From JBAOHV01 sp963714875 (GTDB taxonomy: Bacteria > Actinomycetota > Acidimicrobiia > Acidimicrobiales > Microtrichaceae), in contig CAVQQI010000008.1 of NCBI GenBank assembly GCA_963714875.1, positions 124,001 through 188,000 on the forward strand: a stretch of 64,000 nt of DNA. Direction: 5' to 3'. Made by a program: the position numbers and the translations under genes. Positions 26,355-35,108 of the stretch are shown in pieces (positions within the stretch are counted from its first letter, which is position 1; every line of letters starts with the position of its first letter). The notes below the pieces were generated by a model. That model had not been told where the DNA came from, did no database searches, and worked only from the letters and a program-made list of their open reading frames with translations.

Positions 26355-27057
26355 GTGGGCGGTCGTGGCGCAGGGGCCGGACGAAGCGGTAGGGCGCTGG
26401 GGATGGATGCGGCCGGTCGACTCGGTTGGCTCGGGATCGTCGTCGACGGCTCGGGGTTCGTCGCGGCGAGGTGCGGCAGCGCCGCGGAGGTCATCGAGTG
26501 GGCCGGACCCCTCGACGCGATCGGTGTCGACATCCCCATCGGCCACGAGGACGGGAAGCTCCGTCGAGCCGACCTCGAGGCCCGGGCGTTCGTCGGACCC
26601 AGGAGCTCGAGCGTGTTCGCAGCCCCGCGTCCGGTGGTGCTCGATGCGCCGAGCTACCACGAGGCCAACCGGATCCTCACCGCGCTCGATGCGCCCAAGC
26701 TGTCCCGGCAGGCCTGGAACCTGGTGCCCCGGGTGATCGAGATCGCCGCGATCGCCGGGTCGGATGATCGCGTCGTGGAGGTCCACCCCGAGGTCTCGTT
26801 CACCATGATGGGCGGTCAACACCTGACTGCCTCGAAGAAGACCTGGAACGGACTCCAGGAACGTCGGCGGCTCCTCGCATCGGTGGGGATCGTGCTGCCC
26901 GATGCGTCCGAGGCCCTCGTCGGCATCGTGAGCGACGACGTGGTCGATGCAGCGGCTGCTGCGTGGTCCGCGCTCCGGGTGGCGCGACGGAACAGCTCGC
27001 TCGTTCCCCGACCCACCCGAGTCCAGCAGCGGGCGGCCCGTCGCCATCTGGTGCTGA
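26355..27057 (+). CDS. DUF429 (RNase H-fold) protein with one C-terminal +1 frameshift
   Basis: About 233 residues. The first strand GMDAAGRLGWLGIVVD, the motif GVDIPIGH and EVHPEVSFTMM with downstream SKKTWNGLQER are typical of DUF429, a predicted RNase H-like nuclease of unknown role. The first frame loses homology after SALRVAR; one extra base near 26985 leads into DGTARSFPDPPESSSGRPVA, the usual family end, with a stop at 27057. GTG 26355 is used because the first strand begins within ten residues of the next possible start. Confidence 0.75.
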
Positions 27058-27123
27058 CGCGGACGACGAGGTGTCGGTGGTCGTCGTGGTGCAGGCCGGG
27101 CGACGACACGCCATGATCGTGCG

Positions 27124-27990
27124 GTGGCCCTCACCTTCCGGCAACTGCTCGACGGCGACGAACTGATCGTCGCCCCCGGCGCCTACGACGCGATCACCGC
27201 CCGCGCGGTCGAGCGTGCGGGCTTCCCGATGGTGCACATGACCGGGGCGGGCGTCGCTGCATCGCGTGGCTACCCGGACTACGGACTGCTCACCATGACC
27301 GAGATGGTCGACAGCGCGGCGATCCTGGCGCGCTCGGTGTCGATCCCGGTCCTCGCGGACGCCGACACGGGCTACGGCAACGAGCTGAACGTGACCCGGA
27401 CGGTGCGGGAGTACGAGTCGCGGGGAGTCGCCGGCATCCACCTCGAGGACCAGGTGTCGCCCAAGCGGTGCGGGCACCTGGCGGGCAAGCAGGTCGTCGA
27501 GCCCGATCGGTTCACCTCGATGATCGCAGCGGCCGTCTCGGCGCGGTCGTCGAAGGACTTCATCATCGTGGCCAGGAGCGACGCCGCCTCGTTGCACGGG
27601 CTCGATGATGCGGTGGGGCGAGTGAACGCAGCGCTCGACGTCGGAGCGGACGTCGGGTTCGTCGAGTCGCCGGGCGACGCGGCGGCTGTGGCGGCCGTCC
27701 CCTCCCAGGTGCACGGCCCGTGCCTGGTGAACGTGGCGCCCGGTGGTGCCGCGCCCATCGATGACCTGGCCCGGATCGCAGCGTGCGGCTACCGGGTGGC
27801 GTTGTGCCCCGGGTTGCTGCTGGGTTCGGGTGCTCGGCTGTTCGAGCGGCTCCTCGACGAGCTCGCGGCGACCGGCGTGCACCCCCGTGGCGACGAGATC
27901 TCGCTCACCGAGCTGTACGCCCGCATGGGCGCCCCCCACTGGGACGCCATCCGTGCCCGCGTCGCGGGTGACGCTCCGCACGAAGCGTGA
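27124..27990 (+). CDS. Isocitrate lyase/PEP mutase-family enzyme
   Basis: A 288-residue (beta/alpha)8 barrel enzyme. The Mg-binding DADTGYG, the loop HLEDQVSPKRCGH carrying the family's catalytic cysteine, and VARSDAA are all present. This branch includes oxaloacetate decarboxylase, 2-methylisocitrate lyase and carboxyvinyl-carboxyphosphonate mutase; the KRCGH form fits C-C lyases of 2-hydroxy or 2-oxo diacids. The exact substrate is open. GTG 27124 is the chosen start. It is downstream of DUF429 and has no obvious pathway partners. Confidence 0.87.
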   Translation: MALTFRQLLDGDELIVAPGAYDAITARAVERAGFPMVHMTGAGVAASRGYPDYGLLTMTEMVDSAAILARSVSIPVLADADTGYGNELNVTRTVREYESRGVAGIHLEDQVSPKRCGHLAGKQVVEPDRFTSMIAAAVSARSSKDFIIVARSDAASLHGLDDAVGRVNAALDVGADVGFVESPGDAAAVAAVPSQVHGPCLVNVAPGGAAPIDDLARIAACGYRVALCPGLLLGSGARLFERLLDELAATGVHPRGDEISLTELYARMGAPHWDAIRARVAGDAPHEA

Positions 27991-28077
27991 CGCACCCCGC
28001 CTGCTGACCGCCGTGGCCGCAGCGCGGGTCGAGAGCGCTGAGCGGGCTGCCACCTCGGCGCCGGGTAGCTTCCGGCG

Positions 28078-28800
28078 ATGAACACAACTCTTCGACGTGT
28101 CCTCATCGGCGCGGGCGTCCTGCTCTCGATCGGTGTCATCGCCGTGATCGCGATGACCGTCTGGCTGGGCAGCGATGACGCACCCGATGCGTTCGAGGTC
28201 TCCGATGCGCCGGCGTCGACCTCGCCGGCGGACCCGACCGACGGTCAGGAGTCCGACGGGGTGGATGTCGACGGCACCTGGCAGGTCGAACTGCTCGACG
28301 GCAGCGATGCCGGGGTTGGCTACCGCATCCTGGAAGACGTGCCCATCGGTGGGCCCGAAGAGGTGGTCGCCCGGACCCAGACGGTCACCGGAACCCTGGA
28401 GATCGCCGACGGCGAGCTCACCTCGGCCGAGGTGACGGTGGACATGGGTTCGCTGCGGTCCTCCAACCAGCTGCGTGACGACATCGTCGCCGCGGACTAC
28501 CTGGAGGTGCCGTCGTTCCCGACCGCCACGCTGGTCATCACCGACCCGGCCGGCATCCCGCTACCGGAAGCAGTCGGTGAGCAGGTCTCGTTCGACGTCG
28601 AGGCCGACCTGACGATCCACGGCGTGACCCGATCGGTCACCGTTCCTGGCGACGGGTTGCTGGTCGACGACGCGATCGAGATCGTCGGGACGGTCGACAT
28701 CCTGCTCACCGACTTCGACGTCACGCCGCCCGACCTGTTGGGCAGGACCGTGCGCGACGAGGCGGTGGTGGAGTTCAAGCTCCGATTCGTTCCCGCCTGA
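28078..28800 (+). CDS. Membrane-anchored YceI-family lipocalin-like protein
   Basis: A 240-residue protein with one N-terminal membrane helix (VLIGAGVLLSIGVIAVIAM), an acidic Ser/Thr/Pro linker, then a complete YceI domain from DGTWQVELLD through SLRSSNQLRDDIVAADYLE and LTIHGVTRSVTVP to the end. YceI proteins bind isoprenoid-type lipids in the periplasm or outside the membrane. The fold here is the same as the first domain of the broken fusion at 18.2-20.0 kb, so the genome had at least two YceI-type genes. The ATG at 28078 gives a clean signal-anchor. Confidence 0.9.
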   Translation: MNTTLRRVLIGAGVLLSIGVIAVIAMTVWLGSDDAPDAFEVSDAPASTSPADPTDGQESDGVDVDGTWQVELLDGSDAGVGYRILEDVPIGGPEEVVARTQTVTGTLEIADGELTSAEVTVDMGSLRSSNQLRDDIVAADYLEVPSFPTATLVITDPAGIPLPEAVGEQVSFDVEADLTIHGVTRSVTVPGDGLLVDDAIEIVGTVDILLTDFDVTPPDLLGRTVRDEAVVEFKLRFVPA

Positions 28801-28873
28801 CGCCCGAGGCGCGGGCCGAGGTCTCGAGTCCCGGGGTCTCGGGCATCGGGTTCGAGGCCAGCGCTCGTTGTGG

Positions 28874-31027
28874 CTACTTGATCAACGGGTCCCGGGGCAG
28901 GCCCAGGATCCGCTCGCCGATCTGGTTGCGCTTGATCTCCGAGGTGCCACCCGCGATCGACATGCCCCGGTGCATCAGCACCAAGGTGTTGGTGATCACG
29001 CTGTCGCCCTCGAAGAACACGGAGTCGGGTCCGGACAGCTCGGTCAGGATCGCTGCGGCCTCGTGGCCCAGCTCGGAGAGCACCAGCTTGGTCATGGCGC
29101 CCTCGGGGCCGGGCTCGGTCCCGGCAACCGCACGGTTGGCGGCCCGCAGGTTCAACAGCCCCATGGCCTGGTGCATCGCGATGTAGCGGCCGATGCGAGC
29201 GGCGCCGCCGTCGATCCCGTCGGGGCGGGCATCGAACGCCGGCACCATCATGGCGCCGGGGTACGACATGCCCTCGCCGCCACCGCCGATGCTGACGCTC
29301 TCGTTGCCCAACGTCGCCCGGGCGACGGTCCAGCCGCCGTCGACGGGGCCGACCACGTCGTCGTCAGGGACGAACACGTCGCTGAAGAAGACCTCGTTGA
29401 AGTCCGACTCGCCGCTGGTCTGGCGCAACGGGCGCACCTCGACGCCCTCGGCGTGCATGTCGATCACCATCGTGGTGATGCCCTGGTGCTTCGGGGCGTC
29501 CGGGTTGGTGCGGACCGTGGCGAAGCCCATCCCGGCGACGTGCGCTCCCGAGGTCCACACCTTCTGTCCGTTGACCAGCCAGCCGCCCTCGACGCGGGTC
29601 GCCTTGGTGGTGACACCGGCGGCATCGGAGCCGGCGTCGGGCTCGCTGAACAGCTGGCACCAGATGACCTCCTGGCGCAGCGCCGGCAGCACCCAGCGGG
29701 CCGCCTGCTCCTCGGTGGCGTACTGGATGAGCGTCAGGATGTTCCAGGCGGTGATGCCATAGCCGGGCTTGCGGATCCCTGCCCGTTCGAACTCCTGCTC
29801 GATCACCAACTGCTCGATCGGGCCGGCTTCGCGCCCGTAGGGCTTGGGCCAGTGCGGCATCACGTAGCCGGTGTCGATCAGGTGGTCGCGCTGGGTCTCC
29901 CGCGGCAGGTCCTTGATGCTCTCCGCGAAGGAGCGCACCTCGTCGCGGATCGGCCCTGCCTCGGGGGGCAGCTCGATCTGCTTGCCGCGGCTGACCCCGC
30001 GACGCGACAGGTCGACCAGGTCCTCGGCCGCCGAATCGGCGTCGAGGTAGTTGAGCAGCGTGGTCGCCCGACGCATGTACAGGTGGGCGTCGTGCTCCCA
30101 GGTGATCGCGATGCCGCCGTGGACCTGGGTGCTGAGGTTGGCGCACAGGTCGGCCGCCGGCGCGGCCAGCGTCGCGGCGACCGCCGCGGTGAAGCTCAAC
30201 TGGTCGCCGCCGGTGGAGGCTGCCTTTGCGGCGTCCCACACGGCCGAGGTGGCCAGCTGGGTGGCGGCGGCCATGTTGGCGCAGTGGTGCTTGACCGCCT
30301 GGAACATGCCGATGACACGGCCGAACTGCACGCGCTCCTTCGCGTACTCCGCCGCCGAGTCGGTGCAGGCCGCGGCCATGCCGACCGCTTCCGCCGACAG
30401 GATCAGCCGGGACAGGTCGGTGAGGGTGCGGCGTCCACCCGGGATGGTCGTCGCGGGAGCGCCGTCGAGGGTCACCCGGGCCGAACGCCGCGTCTGGTCC
30501 AGGTTGGTGGGGACCTCGACGGTGACCCCGTCGCCCACCTCGACCACCGCCAGGTCGTCGCCGACCCCGATCACCAGGAGTTGCGCCATGCCGCCGCCCA
30601 GCACCACGCCGGCAGGGCCCGATGCCACGCCGTCGGTGACGGTGATCGACGCGTCGAGCGCCACAGCGCCCGCCACGGAACCGTCGGCGAGCCCCGGCAG
30701 GAGTCGAGCCCGAAGGGCGTCGTCCGCGGTGGCGTCGATGACGGCGCTGGCGATCACCGTGGGAACCAATGGACCAGGGGTGACGGTGCGGCCGGTCTCC
30801 TCGACGACCACCACCAGCTCCTCCATGCCGTAGCCGGATCCGCCGAACTCCTCGGGCAGGTGCAGACCCAGCCAGCCCAGCGAGACCAGCTCGTCCCACA
30901 GCGCGGGGCGGGGCTCGTCGGGTGCGTCGAGCAGTTCGCGTGCAGCGGCGAGGGCGTCGCGCTTGGTCAGGAAGCTCGAGGCCGTCTCGGCGAGAGCGCG
31001 GTGGTCATCGGTGATGGCGATCGACAT
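28874..31027 (-). CDS. Two-domain fused acyl-CoA dehydrogenase, FadE34-like
   Basis: A 717-residue protein with two tandem acyl-CoA dehydrogenase domains: an N-terminal one (about 1-340, ending in VHGGIAITWEHDAHLYMRRA) and a C-terminal one (about 350-717, with CQLFSEPDAGSD, VNGQKVWTSGAHVAG and MSIAGGTSEIKRNQIGERIL). The layout and length match FadE34 of M. tuberculosis (about 711 residues), a fused form of the alpha2beta2 dehydrogenases that oxidise steroid side-chain CoA thioesters. A sterol or bile-acid side-chain role is inferred from this architecture; no other sterol gene is adjacent. The N-terminal half is shorter in active-site motifs and is probably the non-catalytic partner. Confidence 0.88.
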   Translation of the reverse strand: MSIAITDDHRALAETASSFLTKRDALAAARELLDAPDEPRPALWDELVSLGWLGLHLPEEFGGSGYGMEELVVVVEETGRTVTPGPLVPTVIASAVIDATADDALRARLLPGLADGSVAGAVALDASITVTDGVASGPAGVVLGGGMAQLLVIGVGDDLAVVEVGDGVTVEVPTNLDQTRRSARVTLDGAPATTIPGGRRTLTDLSRLILSAEAVGMAAACTDSAAEYAKERVQFGRVIGMFQAVKHHCANMAAATQLATSAVWDAAKAASTGGDQLSFTAAVAATLAAPAADLCANLSTQVHGGIAITWEHDAHLYMRRATTLLNYLDADSAAEDLVDLSRRGVSRGKQIELPPEAGPIRDEVRSFAESIKDLPRETQRDHLIDTGYVMPHWPKPYGREAGPIEQLVIEQEFERAGIRKPGYGITAWNILTLIQYATEEQAARWVLPALRQEVIWCQLFSEPDAGSDAAGVTTKATRVEGGWLVNGQKVWTSGAHVAGMGFATVRTNPDAPKHQGITTMVIDMHAEGVEVRPLRQTSGESDFNEVFFSDVFVPDDDVVGPVDGGWTVARATLGNESVSIGGGGEGMSYPGAMMVPAFDARPDGIDGGAARIGRYIAMHQAMGLLNLRAANRAVAGTEPGPEGAMTKLVLSELGHEAAAILTELSGPDSVFFEGDSVITNTLVLMHRGMSIAGGTSEIKRNQIGERILGLPRDPLIK

Positions 31028-31204
31028 GGAGGATCCTTGAGGTGGATGAGGTTTCGGTGGACGACTGGTTGATGAAGTCTGACACCACGACGTCGTCAGC
31101 GTGCAGCCCGGTACGGCCGATCGTCAGGTCGCGGTGCGCAGGAACGATGCGCCGTTCCTGTCGCCCGGTCGGAGCGCGGGAGCTCCGACCTAGGCTCATC
31201 GACC

Positions 31205-32347
31205 ATGCGCGGACTCGAGCTGCCCGAGCGGACCGAGGACTTCACCGCCGACCCGGTCGAGCTGTTCTTCGACCTGGCCTATGTGTTCGCGTTCTCGCAG
31301 CTCGTGGGTCTGCTCATCTACGGGCCCGACTGGGCCGGCATCGGACGGGTCACGCTGTTGTTCCTGCTGCTCTGGCTGCCGTGGCAGCAGTTCACCTGGT
31401 CGGCGAACGCCGTTTCGGGCAACGGGCGCTCGATCAGGCTGCTGTTCCTCGTCGCAACGGTCGCAAGTGTTCCGATGGCTGCGTCGATCTCCACCGCGTT
31501 CGGCGCGGGTGGGCCGGCATTCGTCGCCTCGCTCGGGGCGATCATGGTGATCGGGCTGGCGACCCAGTTGCTCAGCCTCGACCTGTCCAGCCCCGAGGGG
31601 CGAGCAGCGATCCGCTGGGCGGCCCCGAACCTGGTGGGTCTGGCAGTGCTGGTCATCGGGGCGTTCGCGCAGGGCAACGCCCGCACACTGTGGTGGAGCC
31701 TGACCGTGGTGGTGGCGATCGGTGCCATGGTCGCCGCCGGCAGCGGTGAGTGGATCGTCCGCGGCGGCCACTTCGCCGAGCGTCACGCGCTCATCGTCAT
31801 CGTGGCGCTCGGCGAGGTGATCGTCGCCCTCGGTCTGCCGGTGGTCAGCTCGCTCGAGGATGCCGGAGGACTACCGGGTACGACCGTCGCGGTGCTGGTG
31901 GCCGCCGGAGTGTTCGCAGGCCTGCTGTGGTGGTCCTACTTCGACCGGCCGTCACCGGCGTTGGAGCACCGGATCGAGACGCTCGCCGGGTCGAACGACC
32001 GTGGCCGCTACGTCCGCGACGTCTACACGTGGGCGCACGCCCCGCTCGTGGCGGGCATCATCCTCTCGGCCGCCGCGCTCGAGGAGATCGCGCTCCACCC
32101 CGGCGACCCGGTGCCGTTCGAGTTCCGCCTGATGCTCCTGGGAGGCATGGGGTTGACGGTGCTCGGTGTGAGCGTTGCGGTCTGGCGGGCGTTCCGGGCG
32201 GTGCCGAAGGAACGCATCGCGGCGATGGTGGTACTGGCAGCGGTACTGCTGACCGCCGGCTCGTGGAGCGGCCTGACGGTGATCGTCGTGGTCGATCTCG
32301 TCATGTTCGCCACGCTGGCGGTGGAGCACCGCCGCATCGAGCACTGA
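31205..32347 (+). CDS. LtrA-family membrane protein
   Basis: A 380-residue membrane protein with about ten hydrophobic helices. The family signature VELFFDLAYVFAFSQL is at residues 18-33, and HALIVIVALGEVIVALG is the second conserved block. It was named for a low-temperature requirement in Listeria; its biochemical role is unknown. It is divergent from the fused FadE gene, with 177 bases between them that must hold both promoters. Confidence 0.88.
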   Translation: MRGLELPERTEDFTADPVELFFDLAYVFAFSQLVGLLIYGPDWAGIGRVTLLFLLLWLPWQQFTWSANAVSGNGRSIRLLFLVATVASVPMAASISTAFGAGGPAFVASLGAIMVIGLATQLLSLDLSSPEGRAAIRWAAPNLVGLAVLVIGAFAQGNARTLWWSLTVVVAIGAMVAAGSGEWIVRGGHFAERHALIVIVALGEVIVALGLPVVSSLEDAGGLPGTTVAVLVAAGVFAGLLWWSYFDRPSPALEHRIETLAGSNDRGRYVRDVYTWAHAPLVAGIILSAAALEEIALHPGDPVPFEFRLMLLGGMGLTVLGVSVAVWRAFRAVPKERIAAMVVLAAVLLTAGSWSGLTVIVVVDLVMFATLAVEHRRIEH

Positions 32348-32496
32348 CCCGGGATGCCAGCTGGTGGCGCAGCACCGGCGACCCCCTGGTCGACCGCGGG
32401 GCCGCCGGCGGTGAACGCTGTTAACCTGCGGGTCACGAACCTCGATGCCGTACCAGTGGTGGTCCGTCATCATCGTCTGCCACCAGGGAGCAGCTC

Positions 32497-33930
32497 ATGG
32501 ACGCGCGAACCATCCTCAGGGGACACGTGGACAGCCAGGAGCACCAGCCCGACCTGCAGGGCAACCTCTTCCCCGTGGCCGACGAGCTCGACATCGACGG
32601 TCTGGACGTCACCGGCGATCTGCCCGCGGGCCTGCTCGGGTCGTTCGTGCGCAATGGGCCGAATCCGATGTTCCAGCCGGTCGCCCGCTACCACATGTTC
32701 GACGGCGACGGCATGCTCCACGGCCTCACCTTCGACGACGGTCGGGTGTCCTACCGCAACCGGTGGATCCGCTCGAGCGGACTCGTGGCCGAGGTCGAGC
32801 TCGGGCGGGCGGTGTATCCGGGCCTGGGCGACGTCATGAACTTCCCGGACGTGTCACTCGTGGGCGACGCAGGTCCGGTGAAGAACCCGGCGAACACCCA
32901 CATCATCCGTCACGCCGACCGCTACCTGGCCCTGTGGGAGGGCGGACTGCCGACCGAGGTGACCCCGGACCTCGACACGGTGGGGGAGTACGACTTCGGT
33001 GGCAAGTTGCGCGGTGCGATGACGGCCCACCCCCGGCTCGACCCGCGCACCGGCGAGATGTTCTTCTTCGCGTACTCGGTGTTCGAACCGGTCATCCGCT
33101 ACTACGTGGTGGATGCGGCGGGCGAGTTGGTGCACTCGGCGAAGCTCGAGCTGCCCTCGCCGGTGATGATGCACGACTTCGTCATCACCGAGGAGCACGC
33201 GGTGTTCCTGGACTCGCCGATCGTGTTCGACGTGGCCAACCTGGGCAAGGGTCCGATGGTGCAGTGGCGCCCCGAGAACGGCACCCGCATCGGCGTGATG
33301 CCCCGCCGGGGAAGCGCCGAGGACGTGCGCTGGTTCGAGATCGACCCCGGTCACGTCCAGCACTTCTGGAACGGGTGGGTCGACGGCGACCGCATCGAGT
33401 TCTCGGGCACCCGGTTCGAGCACCCCAACTTCGGCATCGACGGCACCGCGGCCGAGGGCGAGTCGACGGTGGACCACACACCGCCGTACCCGTCACGTTT
33501 CTGGGTGGACCTGGCCGCAGGCACCGCGGGCTGGGAGCAGACCGACGACCTGGGCGGCGACTTCGCCCGGTTCAACGACGAGTTCGACGGGGTTCGATCC
33601 CGCTTCCACTACATGTCCTCCGCGGTCGACCCCGATCGGCGCCTGGGCGACTTCGACAGCATCGTGCGCTACGACGACGCCACCGGGGATCGTCAGGTCT
33701 GGAACTCCGGAACCTCCGGTCACGTCGGTGAGAGCGTGTTCGCCGCCGACCCGGCGGGCGCCGGCGAGGACGCCGGTTGGTTGCTCAACGCCGTGTACGA
33801 CGATGCGACCGACCGCACCGACCTGTGTGTGCTCGACGCCCGCGACGTCGCCGCCGGCCCGATCGCCCGGGTGCACCTGCCGGTGCGCATGCCGTTCGGG
33901 TTCCACGCGAACTGGTTCCCCGCCAACTGA
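32497..33930 (+). CDS. Carotenoid oxygenase (carotenoid/stilbene cleavage family)
   Basis: A 477-residue seven-bladed propeller non-haem iron oxygenase that splits conjugated C=C bonds of carotenoids, apocarotenoids or stilbenes. The start GSFVRNGPNPMF...YHMFDGDGMLHGL is diagnostic. The four iron-binding histidines are visible: MTAHPRLD, MMHDFVIT, HVQHFWNGW and GFHANWFP near the end. An ATG at 32497 is used; the upstream frame is not homologous. It is one of two family members in the window, the other (39230-40939) only distantly similar, and ends at a strong hairpin. Confidence 0.93.
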   Translation: MDARTILRGHVDSQEHQPDLQGNLFPVADELDIDGLDVTGDLPAGLLGSFVRNGPNPMFQPVARYHMFDGDGMLHGLTFDDGRVSYRNRWIRSSGLVAEVELGRAVYPGLGDVMNFPDVSLVGDAGPVKNPANTHIIRHADRYLALWEGGLPTEVTPDLDTVGEYDFGGKLRGAMTAHPRLDPRTGEMFFFAYSVFEPVIRYYVVDAAGELVHSAKLELPSPVMMHDFVITEEHAVFLDSPIVFDVANLGKGPMVQWRPENGTRIGVMPRRGSAEDVRWFEIDPGHVQHFWNGWVDGDRIEFSGTRFEHPNFGIDGTAAEGESTVDHTPPYPSRFWVDLAAGTAGWEQTDDLGGDFARFNDEFDGVRSRFHYMSSAVDPDRRLGDFDSIVRYDDATGDRQVWNSGTSGHVGESVFAADPAGAGEDAGWLLNAVYDDATDRTDLCVLDARDVAAGPIARVHLPVRMPFGFHANWFPAN

Positions 33931-33969
33931 CCCCGGTGCGGCGCCGCACCGGCAGGTCGGCGGTCGAGC

Positions 33970-34023
33970 CCGAACTGTGTCGCAGAACGCACTGGAACCG
34001 GCGCGTTCTGCGACACAGTTCGG
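33970..34023. terminator. Long perfect hairpin between convergent genes
   Basis: Two perfectly complementary 21-base arms, 33970-33990 and 34003-34023, flank a 12-base loop. The arm core is ACTGTGTCGCAGAACG. It sits between the ends of the convergent carotenoid oxygenase and amidohydrolase genes, so a bidirectional terminator is likely; no U-tract follows, as is common in high-GC actinobacteria. The great length also suggests a mobile repeat unit. The following 34030-34095 is a low-complexity GTCGG/GCGGC run. Confidence 0.75.
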
Positions 34024-34115
34024 AGGTGCTGGGCCGAGGTGGTGTCGGTCGCGGCGGTCGCGGCGGTGTCGGTGGTGTCGGTCGCGGTGGTGCCGATGCG
34101 CAGGGTTGCAGCGGT

Positions 34116-35108
34116 TCAGCGGTCGAGGCGCAACAGCCGGCGTGCGTTCGCATCCAGCGTTGCTGCGAACGCCGGATCGCCGTGCGCCGGGTCGGCCGAC
34201 TCGTCCCACCCGGCGAAGTTCGTCCCGCCGACCAACCGGTCGGTGCCCCACGTGTCGATCAGCATCTGCGCCGCACGAGGACCGCCGACATGCGCGTCCC
34301 ACCACAGCCGACCGAGCAGTGCGTCGACGGCGCCCTCGGCACGCAACGCCGGAGTCGACCACGGACGGGTGGTCGCCGCGTGGCGCAGTCGCTCCAGCAA
34401 CCAGACCGTCGAACCGCCGCCGTGCGAGATGCACACGTCCAGCCCGGGGTGGCGCTCGAGCACCCCGCCCAGCACCAGCGTCGTGACGGCCAGCGCCTCC
34501 TCGTGTGCAAAGCCCAACCACAGGTCTGCATCGAAGCGGGCAAGACGCTCATCGCGTCGCGGGGCGTCGATGCCGCCCGGTGCGGGGTGCACGAACAACG
34601 GCACGTCCAGTTCGGCACACGCTGCGTAGACGGCGTCGAAGGCCGGGTCATCGAGTGGTCGACCGAGGTCGGTGCCGATGTACGCGCCGACGAGCCCGAG
34701 CCCACGCACCGCTCGCTGCAGCTCGTCGACCGCTGCGGTCGGATCCTGCATCGGTAGCTGCGCCAGACCTGCCAGGCGGCCCGGATGCGGGGCGACGAGC
34801 TGGGCGAGCGCGTCGTTGTGGGTCATGGCGAACCCGACCGCGGTGGCTGCATCGACGTGGTGCAGGAACGTCAGCGGGTTGGGGGAGAGCACCTGCAGCG
34901 TGATGCCCCGCTCGTCCATCCGCGCCAGGCGCACGTCGAGGTCCATGAAGGCGCTGCCGCGGTAGCGGACACCGATCAGTTCGTAGTCGCCGATGCGGTA
35001 GCAGGGGAGCGCTCCCGCCGCAGCGTCGCCCTCGTCCAGCTCGGGTCCCCACTCCCCGGCAGCGCCGAGCGTGGCGTCCAGCACCACATGCGCGTGGAGG
35101 TCGATCAC
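34116..35108 (-). CDS. Amidohydrolase of the ACMSD-like (amidohydro_2) family
   Basis: A 330-residue TIM-barrel metalloenzyme. The start MIDLHAHVVLD holds the HxH metal pair; HPGRLAGLAQLPMQD, LFVHPAPGG, CISHGGGS and the final Asp in GGTNFAGWDES complete the expected ligands. Relatives are non-oxidative decarboxylases (aminocarboxymuconate semialdehyde, gamma-resorcylate) or hydrolases. It is the last gene of the six-gene minus-strand operon; its ATG overlaps the P450 stop (ATGA). A decarboxylase acting on a ring-cleavage or aromatic acid product would fit the oxidative neighbours; this is inference. Confidence 0.88.
   Translation of the reverse strand: MIDLHAHVVLDATLGAAGEWGPELDEGDAAAGALPCYRIGDYELIGVRYRGSAFMDLDVRLARMDERGITLQVLSPNPLTFLHHVDAATAVGFAMTHNDALAQLVAPHPGRLAGLAQLPMQDPTAAVDELQRAVRGLGLVGAYIGTDLGRPLDDPAFDAVYAACAELDVPLFVHPAPGGIDAPRRDERLARFDADLWLGFAHEEALAVTTLVLGGVLERHPGLDVCISHGGGSTVWLLERLRHAATTRPWSTPALRAEGAVDALLGRLWWDAHVGGPRAAQMLIDTWGTDRLVGGTNFAGWDESADPAHGDPAFAATLDANARRLLRLDR

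Noticed and set aside
28868..31072. A 734-codon open frame on the plus strand
   Set aside because: It lies exactly opposite the well-conserved fused acyl-CoA dehydrogenase, has a His/Val/Gln-rich composition typical of antisense frames in high-GC DNA, and shows no domain.
33588..33606. tRNA T-loop-like ggggttcgatccc
   Set aside because: It is inside the carotenoid oxygenase coding sequence, and no acceptor stem or anticodon arm can be built around it.
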